The translations under genes and the position numbers were made by a program. A stretch of 64,000 nt of DNA from BOG-1155 sp963717985 (GTDB lineage: Bacteria; Desulfobacterota; Syntrophorhabdia; Syntrophorhabdales; WCHB1-27): contig CAVQYC010000001.1 of assembly GCA_963717985.1 (NCBI GenBank), positions 496,001 to 560,000 on the forward strand, read 5' to 3'. Of the stretch, positions 16,685 through 25,165 are shown in pieces. The notes under the pieces were generated by a model, which worked only from the letters and a program-made list of their open reading frames with translations, did not search any database and was not told the DNA's origin. The first letter of the stretch is position 1, and each line of letters opens with the position of its first letter.

Positions 16685-18043
16685 ATGTACAGGTATGTTC
16701 TAAGCCATTCGCAATCGAGTCTGAACCACGAGAGCGGAGTCTTTTCAACAATTCCGAGCGAGCATCGGCGCATCGAAGGGGCAAGCGGTGCCGGTGCCTT
16801 TCAAGGCAGAAGCGGCACGGCAATTGTTGAAAAGGCGGAGCGCCGCGCAGAGGGGGAGCGTCTTTCGCCGCTCCCGCCTCCCGCGCGGACGGCAGGAGCA
16901 CGGGGGCGGGGCGTCGTCGTTACTTCACTTGATTATAGGCTCACTCAAGGAGAAAACAAAAGGAACCCCTTTGAGAAAACCTGGGCAGGCTACATATCCT
17001 CGGTCAATGAGACATACCACTTCAGGGCGATCATCGCGGGACATATCATCAAACTCTATAAATACACCGACCTACAGATATGCCAGAAGGGAAAGACATG
17101 CGAGAACCGAAAGAAGCGTGAGGACCGCACGGAAGAAGAGAAGCAAAAGGACCGTAAAAAGAACCTTTGGAGGGCGCGGAACAGTCTCATAGATACCATC
17201 AACGCCAATGTGGACCGGCCCTGGGGGGAACGGCTCAAGTTCTTCACCATGTCCTTCAAAGATGACATTTTCGATCTTAAAGAAGCAAACGGGGAATTCA
17301 ACAAATTCATCAAGCGCATTGAGTACCATATCAAGCGGAAGGTCCATTACACCGTGATAGCCCGGTTCCAGGATGGGAAACGACCGGGCGGAAAAGTCGG
17401 AGGGCGTGACGGGGTTATTCACTATCACGTTCTTTTCTACGATCTCCCATATGTGCCACATGAAAGACTTACCGGGATTTGGGGCCGTGGCTTCGTCTGG
17501 ATCAACGCCGTTGACGATGTCGACAACCTGGGCGTCTATATGGTCGAGGGGTACATGGGGAAGGAAATCGAGGACGAGCGGCTGAACGGACAAAAGCACT
17601 ACTGGTCGAGTCGGGGACTTTCCAGGCCCGTGGTAATGTACGGAAGGGAAGACCTGAGCGTCAAGCTCGGGATTCAGGGCAGAGAACCGGTTTACCGTAA
17701 GACCTTTGTTTCGGAGTACGTAGGCGTAGTTGCCTATGAACAATACAACCTAAAGAGGGAGGGAAAAGACTATGAGAGGAAGAAGAAGAGTGGAGCATCA
17801 GGAAACAGCGGATCATCGGGAAGCGATTATGGAACACCTTGGGCCGGGGTGGGTCTGGTGCCTTCATTGCGAGAGGGTATACCGGAAGGACGAAGTCGGT
17901 GGGACTCTGAAAACGAGGTCTACCTATGCGCCTATGAAGACTGCGACGGAGACGCCCTGCTCGATGCCTGGGACTATGAAGCGCGGCGCGAGGAATGCGG
18001 GTGGCCGGAAGTGCCAGAAAAGGGGGTCAGCTACTCGCTTTAA
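16685..18043 (+). CDS. rep: Rolling-circle replication initiator (HUH endonuclease)
   Basis: 452 residues as an open frame. The HUH motif is GVIHYHVLFYDLP (His246-Tyr-His248), binding the catalytic metal. It is followed by a Rep-typical block, IWGRGFVWINAVDDVDNLGVYMVEGYMGK, in two adjoining pieces, whose tyrosines include the likely nicking residue. An upstream segment KFFTMSFKD near 200 resembles the first conserved Rep strand ('T(L/M)T(F/Y)'). The C-terminus is acidic. ATG 16685 is the only standard start, but the first 75 residues are low-complexity, GC-rich and overlap the palindromes; the true protein may start later at a non-standard codon. Role: nick the element's origin and start rolling-circle replication or transfer. 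Confidence 0.72.
   Translation: MYRYVLSHSQSSLNHESGVFSTIPSEHRRIEGASGAGAFQGRSGTAIVEKAERRAEGERLSPLPPPARTAGARGRGVVVTSLDYRLTQGENKRNPFEKTWAGYISSVNETYHFRAIIAGHIIKLYKYTDLQICQKGKTCENRKKREDRTEEEKQKDRKKNLWRARNSLIDTINANVDRPWGERLKFFTMSFKDDIFDLKEANGEFNKFIKRIEYHIKRKVHYTVIARFQDGKRPGGKVGGRDGVIHYHVLFYDLPYVPHERLTGIWGRGFVWINAVDDVDNLGVYMVEGYMGKEIEDERLNGQKHYWSSRGLSRPVVMYGREDLSVKLGIQGREPVYRKTFVSEYVGVVAYEQYNLKREGKDYERKKKSGASGNSGSSGSDYGTPWAGVGLVPSLREGIPEGRSRWDSENEVYLCAYEDCDGDALLDAWDYEARREECGWPEVPEKGVSYSL
16741..16834. repeat. Nested palindromes at the start of the rep gene, candidate double-strand origin
   Basis: Outer arms: CTTTTCAACAATTCCG (16741-16756) against CGGCAATTGTTGAAAAG (16818-16834), one bulge. Inner arms: GTGCCG/CGGCAC (16788-16793, 16813-16818) enclosing TGCCTT-TC-AAGGCA (16795-16808). 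Such cruciforms next to a HUH Rep gene are typical nicking or single-strand origins. Confidence 0.5.
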
Positions 18044-18149
18044 CGGCAAACTCATCTTCTACACCAACAAATTTATTCTTCTGCAAAATTAACGACTTAT
18101 AGAGACAGAAAGAGGGCGTGGCACTACAAAAGAGGTTGGGGTTACGGGA

Positions 18150-19784
18150 TCATGCCTCATCTGACTCTGTCCTGTTTATCAGTTTCACTGTAGAGGGGAC
18201 GGCGACGCCCGCTGCCTGGAACACCTTGCCCGTGTCACCCCTGAGTTCCGTTCTGATGATCACGTTTTTCCCGACAGCCGACACTTCTATTTCCTTGAGA
18301 TGATCGAGATCACGGATCAGCCTGTCCCATTCGAGCTTCCAGCCTTTCTTCGCAAGCCTGGTCTTGAGCTCTTTCATGAGGATAAGCGCCAGGAAGCTGC
18401 AAAAGACATGACCTCTTATCGTCTCGGTCCTCTTGTGGAAGATGGGCCGTGTGTTGAGCACGGATTTCATCGTCCTGAACGCCTGCTCCACCATCCAGAG
18501 GTTTTTGTACTGTCTTGCCACGTGCTCCGGTTTAAGGGACGTGTTCGTGGCGAGCACCCACTTGCCGTCGTAGCGCGCCTCATCGGCAATCTTGTCGTTG
18601 TCGATCGTCACTGCATTCCTCTCCATCCTGACGTACTTCCTATAGCCTTTATTCCCGATGAGGCCTTTCGTCCCCTTCGTCAGGCGCTCTTCGAGCGCCG
18701 CGACTATGGCCTGCCTATCATGAGCATCTTTCTTCGCCTGGTCTTCATTGACGCAGACGATATAACGCTTGCCTCCGTGCAGGACTTCCTTTACCTTCAG
18801 GTTCTCTTCCACCTCATGATAGCGTCCGGCTCTGGAGAGAACATCTGTTCCTATCTCCTTTTGGCTTCTCATCCTGACGCCCAGGATATAGTCGATGTGG
18901 TTTCTTTCGAGTTCGGCGATTGTTTCCCTGCTTATCATCCCCCTGTCGGCGACTATGCATATCCTGCCTATGCCGAAGCGCTTTTGCAGTCGTGTGACGA
19001 CGGGGAGAAGGGTCTTTACGTCGGCCGTGTTGCCGGGCCACATCTCGGAGCAGAGGGGAGTGCCTGATCGGTCCAAGACGACGCCGACCACCATCTGCAA
19101 CAGATCAGGCCGGCTGTCCTTCGAGTTACCATACTCCCCCAAGTAATCCCCCTCGCCCTCGAAGTAGATGCTCGTCGTATCGAAGAAGGCAAGGGTGAGG
19201 TCGGCAAAGAGATCCTTTCTTTTCTCGAAGAGCTTCTCCTCCACGATGTCCTTCACACAGCGGGGCGAGAAGGGCGTAGCGTCTGTTTGATCCGGAAGAG
19301 GTTCACCGAGCCATGCCATCGCCCGGTAGAGATGGTGAAGAGCGATATCTTCTGTCCCTTCTATCCGGTAGTCCTTCTGCCATTCGTCGCAGGAGCGGTC
19401 GGAACCGGTTTCTGTGAGACGGTGGAGCACTGTAAGAAAAAGGGCTCTTTCGAGGGGAAACTGGAACTGGCGGCGGGCAAGAAGATCATCGAGAACTTCC
19501 CGTATGCCGAGTTCGTTCCAGAGACGACCGAAGATAAGCAGTATGCCTATCTTCGTATCTTTCGCCGGAGATGCCTCCCCCTTCTCATAGGCATCCAGAA
19601 GGGCGAGTCTTTCAGAGAACCGGGCGCCCGAACGGAGGAGGCTGTCAATGGCACCGCTTTCTTTAAGGAGATCGGTCCGGCCGATGGTTCCGATGACCTC
19701 CTGTTTCACCTTTCCTTCATCCCTTCGATTGCGGACGATCTGGAGATACTCCCGGGGTCCCGACTTCTTGGTTCTGAAGAACAT
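18150..19784 (-). CDS. DDE transposase, IS1634 family (IS4-like)
   Basis: 544 residues. The DDE triad can be placed as LAFFDTTSIYFEGEG (first Asp), ICIVADRGMIS (second Asp) and WMVEQAFRTMKSVLNTRPI (Glu, within the Y/W-(2)-E-x6-K signature of IS4-like enzymes). The N-terminal region (GPREYLQIVRN...QEVIGTIGR) and TGSDRSCDEWQ are typical of the IS1634 group. The start ATG follows a perfect promoter (TTGACA, 17 bp, TAGTAT). The gene is full-length with no frameshift, so the copy may still be active. Confidence 0.8.
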   Translation of the reverse strand: MFFRTKKSGPREYLQIVRNRRDEGKVKQEVIGTIGRTDLLKESGAIDSLLRSGARFSERLALLDAYEKGEASPAKDTKIGILLIFGRLWNELGIREVLDDLLARRQFQFPLERALFLTVLHRLTETGSDRSCDEWQKDYRIEGTEDIALHHLYRAMAWLGEPLPDQTDATPFSPRCVKDIVEEKLFEKRKDLFADLTLAFFDTTSIYFEGEGDYLGEYGNSKDSRPDLLQMVVGVVLDRSGTPLCSEMWPGNTADVKTLLPVVTRLQKRFGIGRICIVADRGMISRETIAELERNHIDYILGVRMRSQKEIGTDVLSRAGRYHEVEENLKVKEVLHGGKRYIVCVNEDQAKKDAHDRQAIVAALEERLTKGTKGLIGNKGYRKYVRMERNAVTIDNDKIADEARYDGKWVLATNTSLKPEHVARQYKNLWMVEQAFRTMKSVLNTRPIFHKRTETIRGHVFCSFLALILMKELKTRLAKKGWKLEWDRLIRDLDHLKEIEVSAVGKNVIIRTELRGDTGKVFQAAGVAVPSTVKLINRTESDEA

Positions 19785-19793
19785 ATCACCACT

Positions 19794-19822
19794 ATACTAA
19801 ATACTATTATCCTACCTGTCAA
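19794..19822 (-). promoter_or_regulatory. Promoter of the transposase gene
   Basis: On the minus strand, TTGACA (19822-19817), a 17-bp spacer and TAGTAT (19799-19794), then the ATG at 19784 only 9 bp later, so the transcript is nearly leaderless. A dyad TATCACCACTAT / ATAGTGGTAATA (around 19784-19835) brackets the promoter and could bind the transposase. Confidence 0.65.
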
Positions 19823-19850
19823 GCAAATAGTGGTAATAACGTGGCACTAC

Positions 19851-20116
19851 GGAAAGGGCCGTTTTTCAGATTATTGCCCGAAAACCCGCATAAATACGTG
19901 GGTCGATTGGCAAAAATGGGGGAAAACTGTAGAAGATGAGGCAAAGGTGGCGTGCATTGATGGGAGGGGGCACAGGAAACTTCCCGTAAGCCTTGTACAC
20001 GCGGGGACGGTGTGCGGCTGCGAGTCTTAGAATGGGGCGTTCCAACGGAAGATTAGAATGGACGAAACCGTGAATTCACCAATGCAGGAGCCGATATGTC
20101 TGCGCTGTAGTACAAA
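19851..20116. other. Non-coding stretch between IS and cargo operon
   Basis: No gene that I would support. An open frame on the plus strand (ending 20030) is mostly antisense to the transposase. ACCCGCATAAATACGTGGGT near 19890 forms an imperfect hairpin. The region may hold decayed element sequence disrupted by the IS. Confidence 0.4.
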
Positions 20117-20132
20117 GAGGAAATACTTCCTC
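20117..20132 (-). terminator. Weak hairpin after the radical SAM gene
   Basis: GAGGAA (20117-20122) and TTCCTC (20127-20132) form a 6-bp stem with loop ATAC, 33 bp beyond the stop on the minus strand and followed by a short U-containing run. It is the only terminator candidate for the cargo operon. Confidence 0.3.
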
Positions 20133-20164
20133 CGTGTCCGAATACTCCGTAGAAGAACTCCTGC

Positions 20165-21646
20165 TCAGCTCCACGCCATTCCGAATTCGGCAATAGCCTC
20201 TCGAAGGTGAGGCGTAGGGACCTGGCTCAGGTTGTACTTGTCGACGGGATAAAAGAAGCTATAGCCGTCCTTTACGTCGCGACGGTAGTCGTTCTCAGTG
20301 ATGCGCCCACTGGCAATAGCTTTATCATAATTAGCGGTACCCGGAAGTAAGGTTGCGAAGTGCCAGCTTACGCAATCTGCCCAAGCCGCTAATTCGCGGG
20401 CGTGTTGCACGTCGTTATCGAACTCTTCCTGCGTCTGCCCAGGAAACCCGTACATCATGTAGATGTCGGTGCGAATCCCTTTGCAGCGCAACCGGCGACA
20501 CAAGTCGGCGATCTGCCCTGGGTTGATGTGCTGCCAGTCGATCTTCTTATTGAAGCGTTGGGAAAATGTTTCAACCGCGAGTGTTACAACATTGACGCCC
20601 GCAGCGGATAGGCGGTCCACAAAGCCCATATCCAGTTGATATCCTGTGGATTTCGGAAAAAACAGGTGCACAAAGAACGCATCAGGGTTATTGAGAATAA
20701 AATCCGTATCCCCCGTCTCCCGTCGGTGGTCCGCCAGCATATCAAGGAATAGGCGATCCTCGTGGTTAAACCCGAAGGTGTCTGCCTGGTTGTAGAACAC
20801 GGCCACGCCGTATTCCCGCCGAGCGCTTAGAAAATCCCGGAACATACGGTCGGCTCCCATGTGCCGGACGTTTGCGCCGTCGCGCGTCGAGGTCGGACAA
20901 TATGGACACTTAAATGGACATCCCCGTGAAGCGTACAATGCAAACGTGGGCGTGTCTTCAGACAGAGATGTGGGTGCATAAACCGGGCTCTTGCGCGTCA
21001 GGCGCTCTATGTAGCGGGGCTGTCCGGTGGTGGGTAGCCGAAAGATACGGTCAAGAGCCCAAGGGCGGTCGAGTGACATCAACCGTGGGCGCAAAGGCGT
21101 CTTTGTCACCCGGCCACTGCTGTCGCGGTACATCAAACCAGCAATGTCGGATATATTGGTTGCCCCGTGATACAGCGCCTCAAGCAACTCAACAATGGAT
21201 TCTTCGCCTTCGCCGACCACGACGAAGTCCGGGTTGGATTCTTCGAAGTGCCACTCCGGCCTTATGCTAGCATGGATGCCGCCTAGGATAACCGTTTTCC
21301 GTGGAAATCTGGCTTTGATGCTTCGCACAAGGCCGTCAACGACCATCTGCTCAAACGTGAACATAGATGAAATGAGAATCCACCTGGGATCAACGCCCGA
21401 TATATAATCCAGGATGTCTTCATCGTTCAGTCCATATGACAAGATGTGCTTACCAATCATCCGGTGCTGCTCCCAGCCTTCGGCGGCGGCATCGATAAAG
21501 AACACCTCAAATCCAGCGGCCTCTAAAGCCCCAAGCACCGTCGCTGCCGGAAGGCTAAAATTCGTGCGCAGCTTCTGCACTGGCTGCCCACCCTCTAAAA
21601 TAGGGGTGGTCCTGCAAGGAGAGATGAAAAGGAGCCGTCTATTTAT
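20165..21646 (-). CDS. B12-binding-domain radical SAM enzyme
   Basis: From the conventional GTG at 21580 it has 471 residues: an N-terminal cobalamin-binding Rossmann-like domain (SAATVLGALEAAGFEVFFID-like strand-helix-strand, then VVVGEGEESIVELLEAL) and a radical SAM barrel with CPFKCPYCP (Cys221, 225, 228), ending with MMYGFPGQTQEEF. The frame stays open upstream to an ATA at 21646 that overlaps the previous stop as ATAA and lies 8 bp after AGGAGGGG. The extra 22 residues (RRLLFISPCRTTPILEGGQPV) look like the missing first strand and loop, so I give the longer span. Members methylate unactivated carbons or catalyse other B12/SAM chemistry; the substrate is unknown. Last gene of a five-gene operon. 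Confidence 0.8.
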   Translation of the reverse strand: MNRRLLFISPCRTTPILEGGQPVQKLRTNFSLPAATVLGALEAAGFEVFFIDAAAEGWEQHRMIGKHILSYGLNDEDILDYISGVDPRWILISSMFTFEQMVVDGLVRSIKARFPRKTVILGGIHASIRPEWHFEESNPDFVVVGEGEESIVELLEALYHGATNISDIAGLMYRDSSGRVTKTPLRPRLMSLDRPWALDRIFRLPTTGQPRYIERLTRKSPVYAPTSLSEDTPTFALYASRGCPFKCPYCPTSTRDGANVRHMGADRMFRDFLSARREYGVAVFYNQADTFGFNHEDRLFLDMLADHRRETGDTDFILNNPDAFFVHLFFPKSTGYQLDMGFVDRLSAAGVNVVTLAVETFSQRFNKKIDWQHINPGQIADLCRRLRCKGIRTDIYMMYGFPGQTQEEFDNDVQHARELAAWADCVSWHFATLLPGTANYDKAIASGRITENDYRRDVKDGYSFFYPVDKYNLSQVPTPHLREAIAEFGMAWS

Positions 21647-22728
21647 CGTTTCGCCCCTCCTCTTTTCCCGCGAGGCCGTTTGACTCTCTGTTGACCCACC
21701 CCTGCGCTCTGTTTCACCGAGCCATTCGCGTTACCGGCATCATTGGTATCTACCGTGCCTTCCCCGCAAATCGTGGTGCTTGGCTGCTTAGAATTTAGCT
21801 CTCCCCAACGCTCACGGGAAAATTGCTCCGTTTTTGCTAACCGAGGCCCCTGGGGATTCCTATTTGCTTGCCACTTCTCGTCCGTCTTCTTCAATAACTC
21901 GTCAAGACCTTTCCGTGTTTTCGCAGCAATTCTATTGTATTTCTTTCTCAAGCATTTAGGCAACCTTGCTTTAGCCTCCTTATACTCAATTGTCCCTCTG
22001 CGCACGCTGACTCCAGACAGACAAAGATGCCCGAGATAGAGGTAAAATCCACCTTTTATTATTAGATCAAACAATAGCCCTGCTGCCAGGATTAAACCCA
22101 AAAACAGGTAGGTAACACCATATACCATCACGTAATTGCCTGGATGGCGGCAATCAAGGTATACCACCAATATCAGGAAAACTGACCCAACAAGCATGGT
22201 AATATCCGTCACAAGGAACTGCCCAACCTTGATCTTTGTTTGCCTATGCATGAACCAGCTCCAAATGATAGTGGTGATGTAGAACGCGGCCAAGTAGATA
22301 GGCAGGAAGTATGGTGTGGCGACGTTTAAGCCAAGAATTTTGACGGCGCTCATCGATCCAATAAAGACGATGAAAAAGCGAATCCAGAATTCAAAAGTTG
22401 TTGCTGATGGCGACAATCGCACAAAGTAGCGATCTCGTATCCACTCGCTTTCTTCGATCATCTCAAGAGTTACGTAAATACGTAAGAAATGCACAAGCAC
22501 AGCTAATGAAAATACTGCGCTACCAATAACTGGGATAAGCTTATTCGCGAACTGATCATTTGCCGGCATCTCCCGAAAAAGAGCCAGAAAAGCCTGATCG
22601 ATATTGACGTTTATCTTATTGAACACTAAATACATAATGGTTATTGCACTGTAAACGAAGACGATGAAGTACACAGCCTTGAACACAGATGCCTTAACAC
22701 AGGGCGTCTTACAAAACGTGCTCATCAC
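21643..22728 (-). CDS. Multi-pass membrane protein of unknown function
   Basis: 361 residues. About six membrane helices: AVYFIVFVYSAITIMYLVF (near 20), LIPVIGSAVFSLAVLVHFL (near 65), FFIVFIGSMSAVKILGL, FLPIYLAAFYITTIIWSWF, ITMLVGSVFLILVVYL and TYLFLGLILAAGLLFDLII, ending near residue 235. The remaining 120 residues are a hydrophilic, lysine/arginine-rich cytoplasmic tail ending RGKRGGAKR. I recognise no family motif. The ATG overlaps the ABC ATPase stop (ATGA at 22728) and its stop overlaps the radical SAM start, so it is translated with the importer and the enzyme. It may be an anchor or channel for the enzyme or its product. Confidence 0.7.
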   Translation of the reverse strand: MMSTFCKTPCVKASVFKAVYFIVFVYSAITIMYLVFNKINVNIDQAFLALFREMPANDQFANKLIPVIGSAVFSLAVLVHFLRIYVTLEMIEESEWIRDRYFVRLSPSATTFEFWIRFFIVFIGSMSAVKILGLNVATPYFLPIYLAAFYITTIIWSWFMHRQTKIKVGQFLVTDITMLVGSVFLILVVYLDCRHPGNYVMVYGVTYLFLGLILAAGLLFDLIIKGGFYLYLGHLCLSGVSVRRGTIEYKEAKARLPKCLRKKYNRIAAKTRKGLDELLKKTDEKWQANRNPQGPRLAKTEQFSRERWGELNSKQPSTTICGEGTVDTNDAGNANGSVKQSAGVGQQRVKRPRGKRGGAKR

Positions 22729-23501
22729 CGACCCTCACATGTTCTATGCCGGCGCACGCGGTCGAGAAAAACCTTGAGGCGTGCAGAGTCAGGGCGGGAA
22801 AGTACTGTCTCCGGTTCACCCTGCTCTACGACCTTTCCCTCATTCATAAACGCGATCCTATCCGCAACCTCAGCCGCAAATTGCATTTCGTGTGTTACAA
22901 CCACCATCGTCATTCCTTCCTTTGACAGTCCAGCTATAATGTCGAGGATCTCGCTAACAATCTCCGGGTCCAGGGCCGAAGTGATCTCATCTAAAAGCAG
23001 AACCTCCGGCTCCATCATCAAGGCGCGGGCAAGAGCCACCCGTTGCTGTTGCCCGCCAGAGAGAGTTCCTGGGTATGCATCGGCCTTTTCGACGACGCCC
23101 ATTCTCTCCAGCAGTTCCAATGCCTGCTTTTTAATTTCGACCTGTTCTCGGTGATGGACTAGGCGAGGTGCGAGGGTCAAATTTCCCAGAACCGTGCGGT
23201 TCGGCCAAACGTGCAGGTGTTGGAAAACCATTCCCACGCGTTGCCGATAAGCATTAACGTCGGGGTGCCGGATCGTCTGCTCGCGGCCTTCCACGCCTGC
23301 AACGAGACGACCACCGAACTCAACCGTTCCATCATCAATCGGGTCGAGCAGAGCGATGCATCGGAGCAAAGTGGTTTTGCCACAGCCGCTAGGCCCGATG
23401 ACGGCGACCGTCTCTCCCCGCTCGACCTCCAGATCGACGCCGGTCAGTGCGCGGTTGCCTTCGAACGCCTTGCAGACATTCGTGAGTCGCAGGAACGACA
23501 T
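22725..23501 (-). CDS. Polar amino acid ABC transporter, ATP-binding protein (GlnQ/HisP type)
   Basis: 258 residues from ATG 23501, which overlaps the permease stop as TGATG and is preceded by GGAGG; an ATG at 23516 is also in frame. Walker A GPSGCGKTT near residue 38, Q-loop GMVFQHLHVWPN near 90, signature LSGGQQQRVALARAL near 145, Walker B VLLLDEITSALDP near 168 and switch VVTHEMQF near 205. The GMVFQ-H-WPN form and length are those of the glutamine/histidine (PAAT) family ATPases. It powers the importer made with the permease and binding protein upstream. All motifs are intact. Confidence 0.92.
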   Translation of the reverse strand: MSFLRLTNVCKAFEGNRALTGVDLEVERGETVAVIGPSGCGKTTLLRCIALLDPIDDGTVEFGGRLVAGVEGREQTIRHPDVNAYRQRVGMVFQHLHVWPNRTVLGNLTLAPRLVHHREQVEIKKQALELLERMGVVEKADAYPGTLSGGQQQRVALARALMMEPEVLLLDEITSALDPEIVSEILDIIAGLSKEGMTMVVVTHEMQFAAEVADRIAFMNEGKVVEQGEPETVLSRPDSARLKVFLDRVRRHRTCEGR

Positions 23502-24166
23502 CAGGACATCCTCCATCCCTTGACTGCCTCAAGATGGCGGGTGACCAGCACCAGCGGAAGGATAAGGATTAGGTAAACGCAAGCAACCGTCGTGTAGACC
23601 TCAAGGGGCCGATAAGTGTTCATAATGAGGTTCTGAGCCGAGTGAAGTAGTTCGTAAACCGCGATGATGGAGGCAAGGGAAGACAGCTTGAGCGTACTGA
23701 TGTACATGCCCAAAAGCGGCGGAATGATCACCCGCAGGGCCTGCGGTACGGTTATCCAAGTCAGGGCCTGCAAACGGCTCATCCCCAAGACTCGTGCAGC
23801 TTCCACCTGTCCCCTTGGGACGGCCAGCAAACCAGCGCGGACAATCTCCGCGACGAATGCACTGAGACTAAAGGAGAGCACCAGTACTGCCGTCCAGAAG
23901 CCGGAAAGGTTAATGCCGAGGAATAGCGGTGCGCAGTAGTAGACCCAAACGAGCAAGACGAGCACGGGCAGAGCGAGGAACAACTCGACAAATCCCGAAA
24001 CCGGCAATCGCACCCATAGCGATTTCGATGCCCGGCCAAGTCCCAGAAGGCCACCCCCCACCGTGCCGAGGGCAATGGAAAGCACCGTGATCTGCACGGT
24101 GATCCATCCGCCCCCGATGAAGACTGCTCTATAGCGCCAGATCAAGCCAAAGTCCCAATCGTACAT
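23501..24166 (-). CDS. Polar amino acid ABC transporter permease (GlnP/HisM type)
   Basis: About 221 residues from ATG 24166 (MYDWDFGLIWRYR), 2 bp after the binding-protein stop; a longer form from 24205 would overlap it. It starts with the YDW-x-F motif of PAAT permeases, has the family's 'TVQITVLSIALGTVGGGLLGLGR' first-helix block (given here in part) and the EAA loop EAARVLGMSRLQALTWITVPQALRVIIPP around residue 150, which docks on the ATPase. Five membrane helices are expected. A single permease gene implies a homodimeric channel. Confidence 0.9.
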   Translation of the reverse strand: MYDWDFGLIWRYRAVFIGGGWITVQITVLSIALGTVGGGLLGLGRASKSLWVRLPVSGFVELFLALPVLVLLVWVYYCAPLFLGINLSGFWTAVLVLSFSLSAFVAEIVRAGLLAVPRGQVEAARVLGMSRLQALTWITVPQALRVIIPPLLGMYISTLKLSSLASIIAVYELLHSAQNLIMNTYRPLEVYTTVACVYLILILPLVLVTRHLEAVKGWRMS

Positions 24167-24168
24167 CG

Positions 24169-25026
24169 TCAGTTCCTGGTCCAGGTTTTTTTCACGCGAA
24201 GCCACTTCGCATCATACTTGCGATATATTTCGTCCAGTTTGCCGGTGGTGTCGAGGAAATCCAGCGCCGTATTCACGAACGTCAGTAACGGCATGTCCTC
24301 GTAGCGGACGGACCATGCAACCGGCGTTACATTGTAGGGATTATCCGGGAATAGGTCCCGAGCCTCGGGATGCTCCGCGACAAACTTCCCTATGAACCAG
24401 GCATCTCCAAGGGCGACATCTGCGCGTCCTGTAAGCACTTCCGAGTATGTCATGGACTGATCACTCCCCGAAATCACCTTGATCTGTGCGTTCCGAAAGT
24501 TAGCTTCGGCATACTCATGCCCCTGCTCGCCTTGCGTGACCGCCACAATAATGCCTTTCTGGTCTATGTCCTGAAGTGTCTTGAAGCGGGTCTCTTTTCT
24601 GCGCACGAGTGCGCTGTTGCCGATGTACATTTGCGGCTGTGTAAAGGCAACCACTTTGGCCCGTGGGATAGTCGAGAAGATGGGAGCTATGGAAAGATCA
24701 TATTTGCCTGACTGGAGACCTGCTGCAAATGTAGCGAAGTTTGCCTCCTCAAACTCAAGTTTTACTTCCATGAGGCGGGCGATTTCGTTAATGGTATCAA
24801 TAGATGTGCCTGAAAGGTTACCCGTTTTTGGATCGCGGATGATCCACGGGGGAGCAACGATATAGCCAACACGCAGTATGCCGGTGCGTTTTACCTTCGC
24901 GAATGAGTCTTCCCTTACGGAATTGGAGGTTGCCCGCCTGTCACAGCCAACTGCTGCCAGCAACGAGAGGACGACAACAGCAAACGCTAAGACCCGGAAA
25001 TAACGAAGCTGATGATAGTAACTCAT
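24169..25026 (-). CDS. Extracellular amino-acid-binding lipoprotein (SBP family 3)
   Basis: 285 residues with a lipoprotein signal: a basic start, hydrophobic VLAFAVVVLSLLAAVG and lipobox LAAVGC with the acylated Cys near residue 28. The mature part is a periplasmic binding protein of family 3: LRVGYIVAPPWI, SGTSIDTINEIARLMEVKLEFE near 75, the hinge strand YDLSIAPIFSTIPRAKVVAFTQP near 110, and NVTPVAWSVRYED near 235. This family binds polar amino acids or opines, so the substrate is probably an amino acid derivative. It is the first gene of the operon and is preceded by AAGGAG. It overlaps a brnT-like remnant just upstream. Confidence 0.88.
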   Translation of the reverse strand: MSYYHQLRYFRVLAFAVVVLSLLAAVGCDRRATSNSVREDSFAKVKRTGILRVGYIVAPPWIIRDPKTGNLSGTSIDTINEIARLMEVKLEFEEANFATFAAGLQSGKYDLSIAPIFSTIPRAKVVAFTQPQMYIGNSALVRRKETRFKTLQDIDQKGIIVAVTQGEQGHEYAEANFRNAQIKVISGSDQSMTYSEVLTGRADVALGDAWFIGKFVAEHPEARDLFPDNPYNVTPVAWSVRYEDMPLLTFVNTALDFLDTTGKLDEIYRKYDAKWLRVKKTWTRN

Positions 25027-25033
25027 GGTCGCA

Positions 25034-25150
25034 CGCTCCTTCCCTTTCTTTGTAGGCTTCTGCTCCTCGGGCCGAAATAATGCGGATCGTATCCGCTCTC
25101 ATGGTGTAGGCGACCCGCTTGCAGCTGAGTGTCAGCGCCTGCATGCTCAC
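25034..25150 (-). pseudogene. Remnant of a BrnT-like toxin C-terminus
   Basis: In the frame continuing past the higA stop, RVAYTMRADTIRIISARGAEAYKERE matches in order the C-terminal strand and helix of BrnT toxins ('..RIISARxAxxxER'). The sequence before it does not resemble the rest of BrnT, and there is no BrnA. The binding-protein ATG (25026) lies inside the end of this frame. Confidence 0.4.
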
Positions 25151-25165
25151 CTTGCGTGGAATCGT

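Larger units (their letters stand above)
18117..19850 (-). mobile_element. IS1634-like insertion sequence (approximate limits)
   Basis: The transposase gene is flanked by a direct repeat CGTGGCACTAC at 18117-18127 and 19840-19850, followed on both sides by similar purine runs. Classical terminal inverted repeats were not found by eye, so the limits are the direct repeats only. It sits between rep and the cargo operon of the island. Confidence 0.5.

Noticed and set aside
19287..20030. Plus-strand open frame of 247 codons
   Set aside because: Mostly antisense to the transposase; the tail beyond the IS has no recognisable features.
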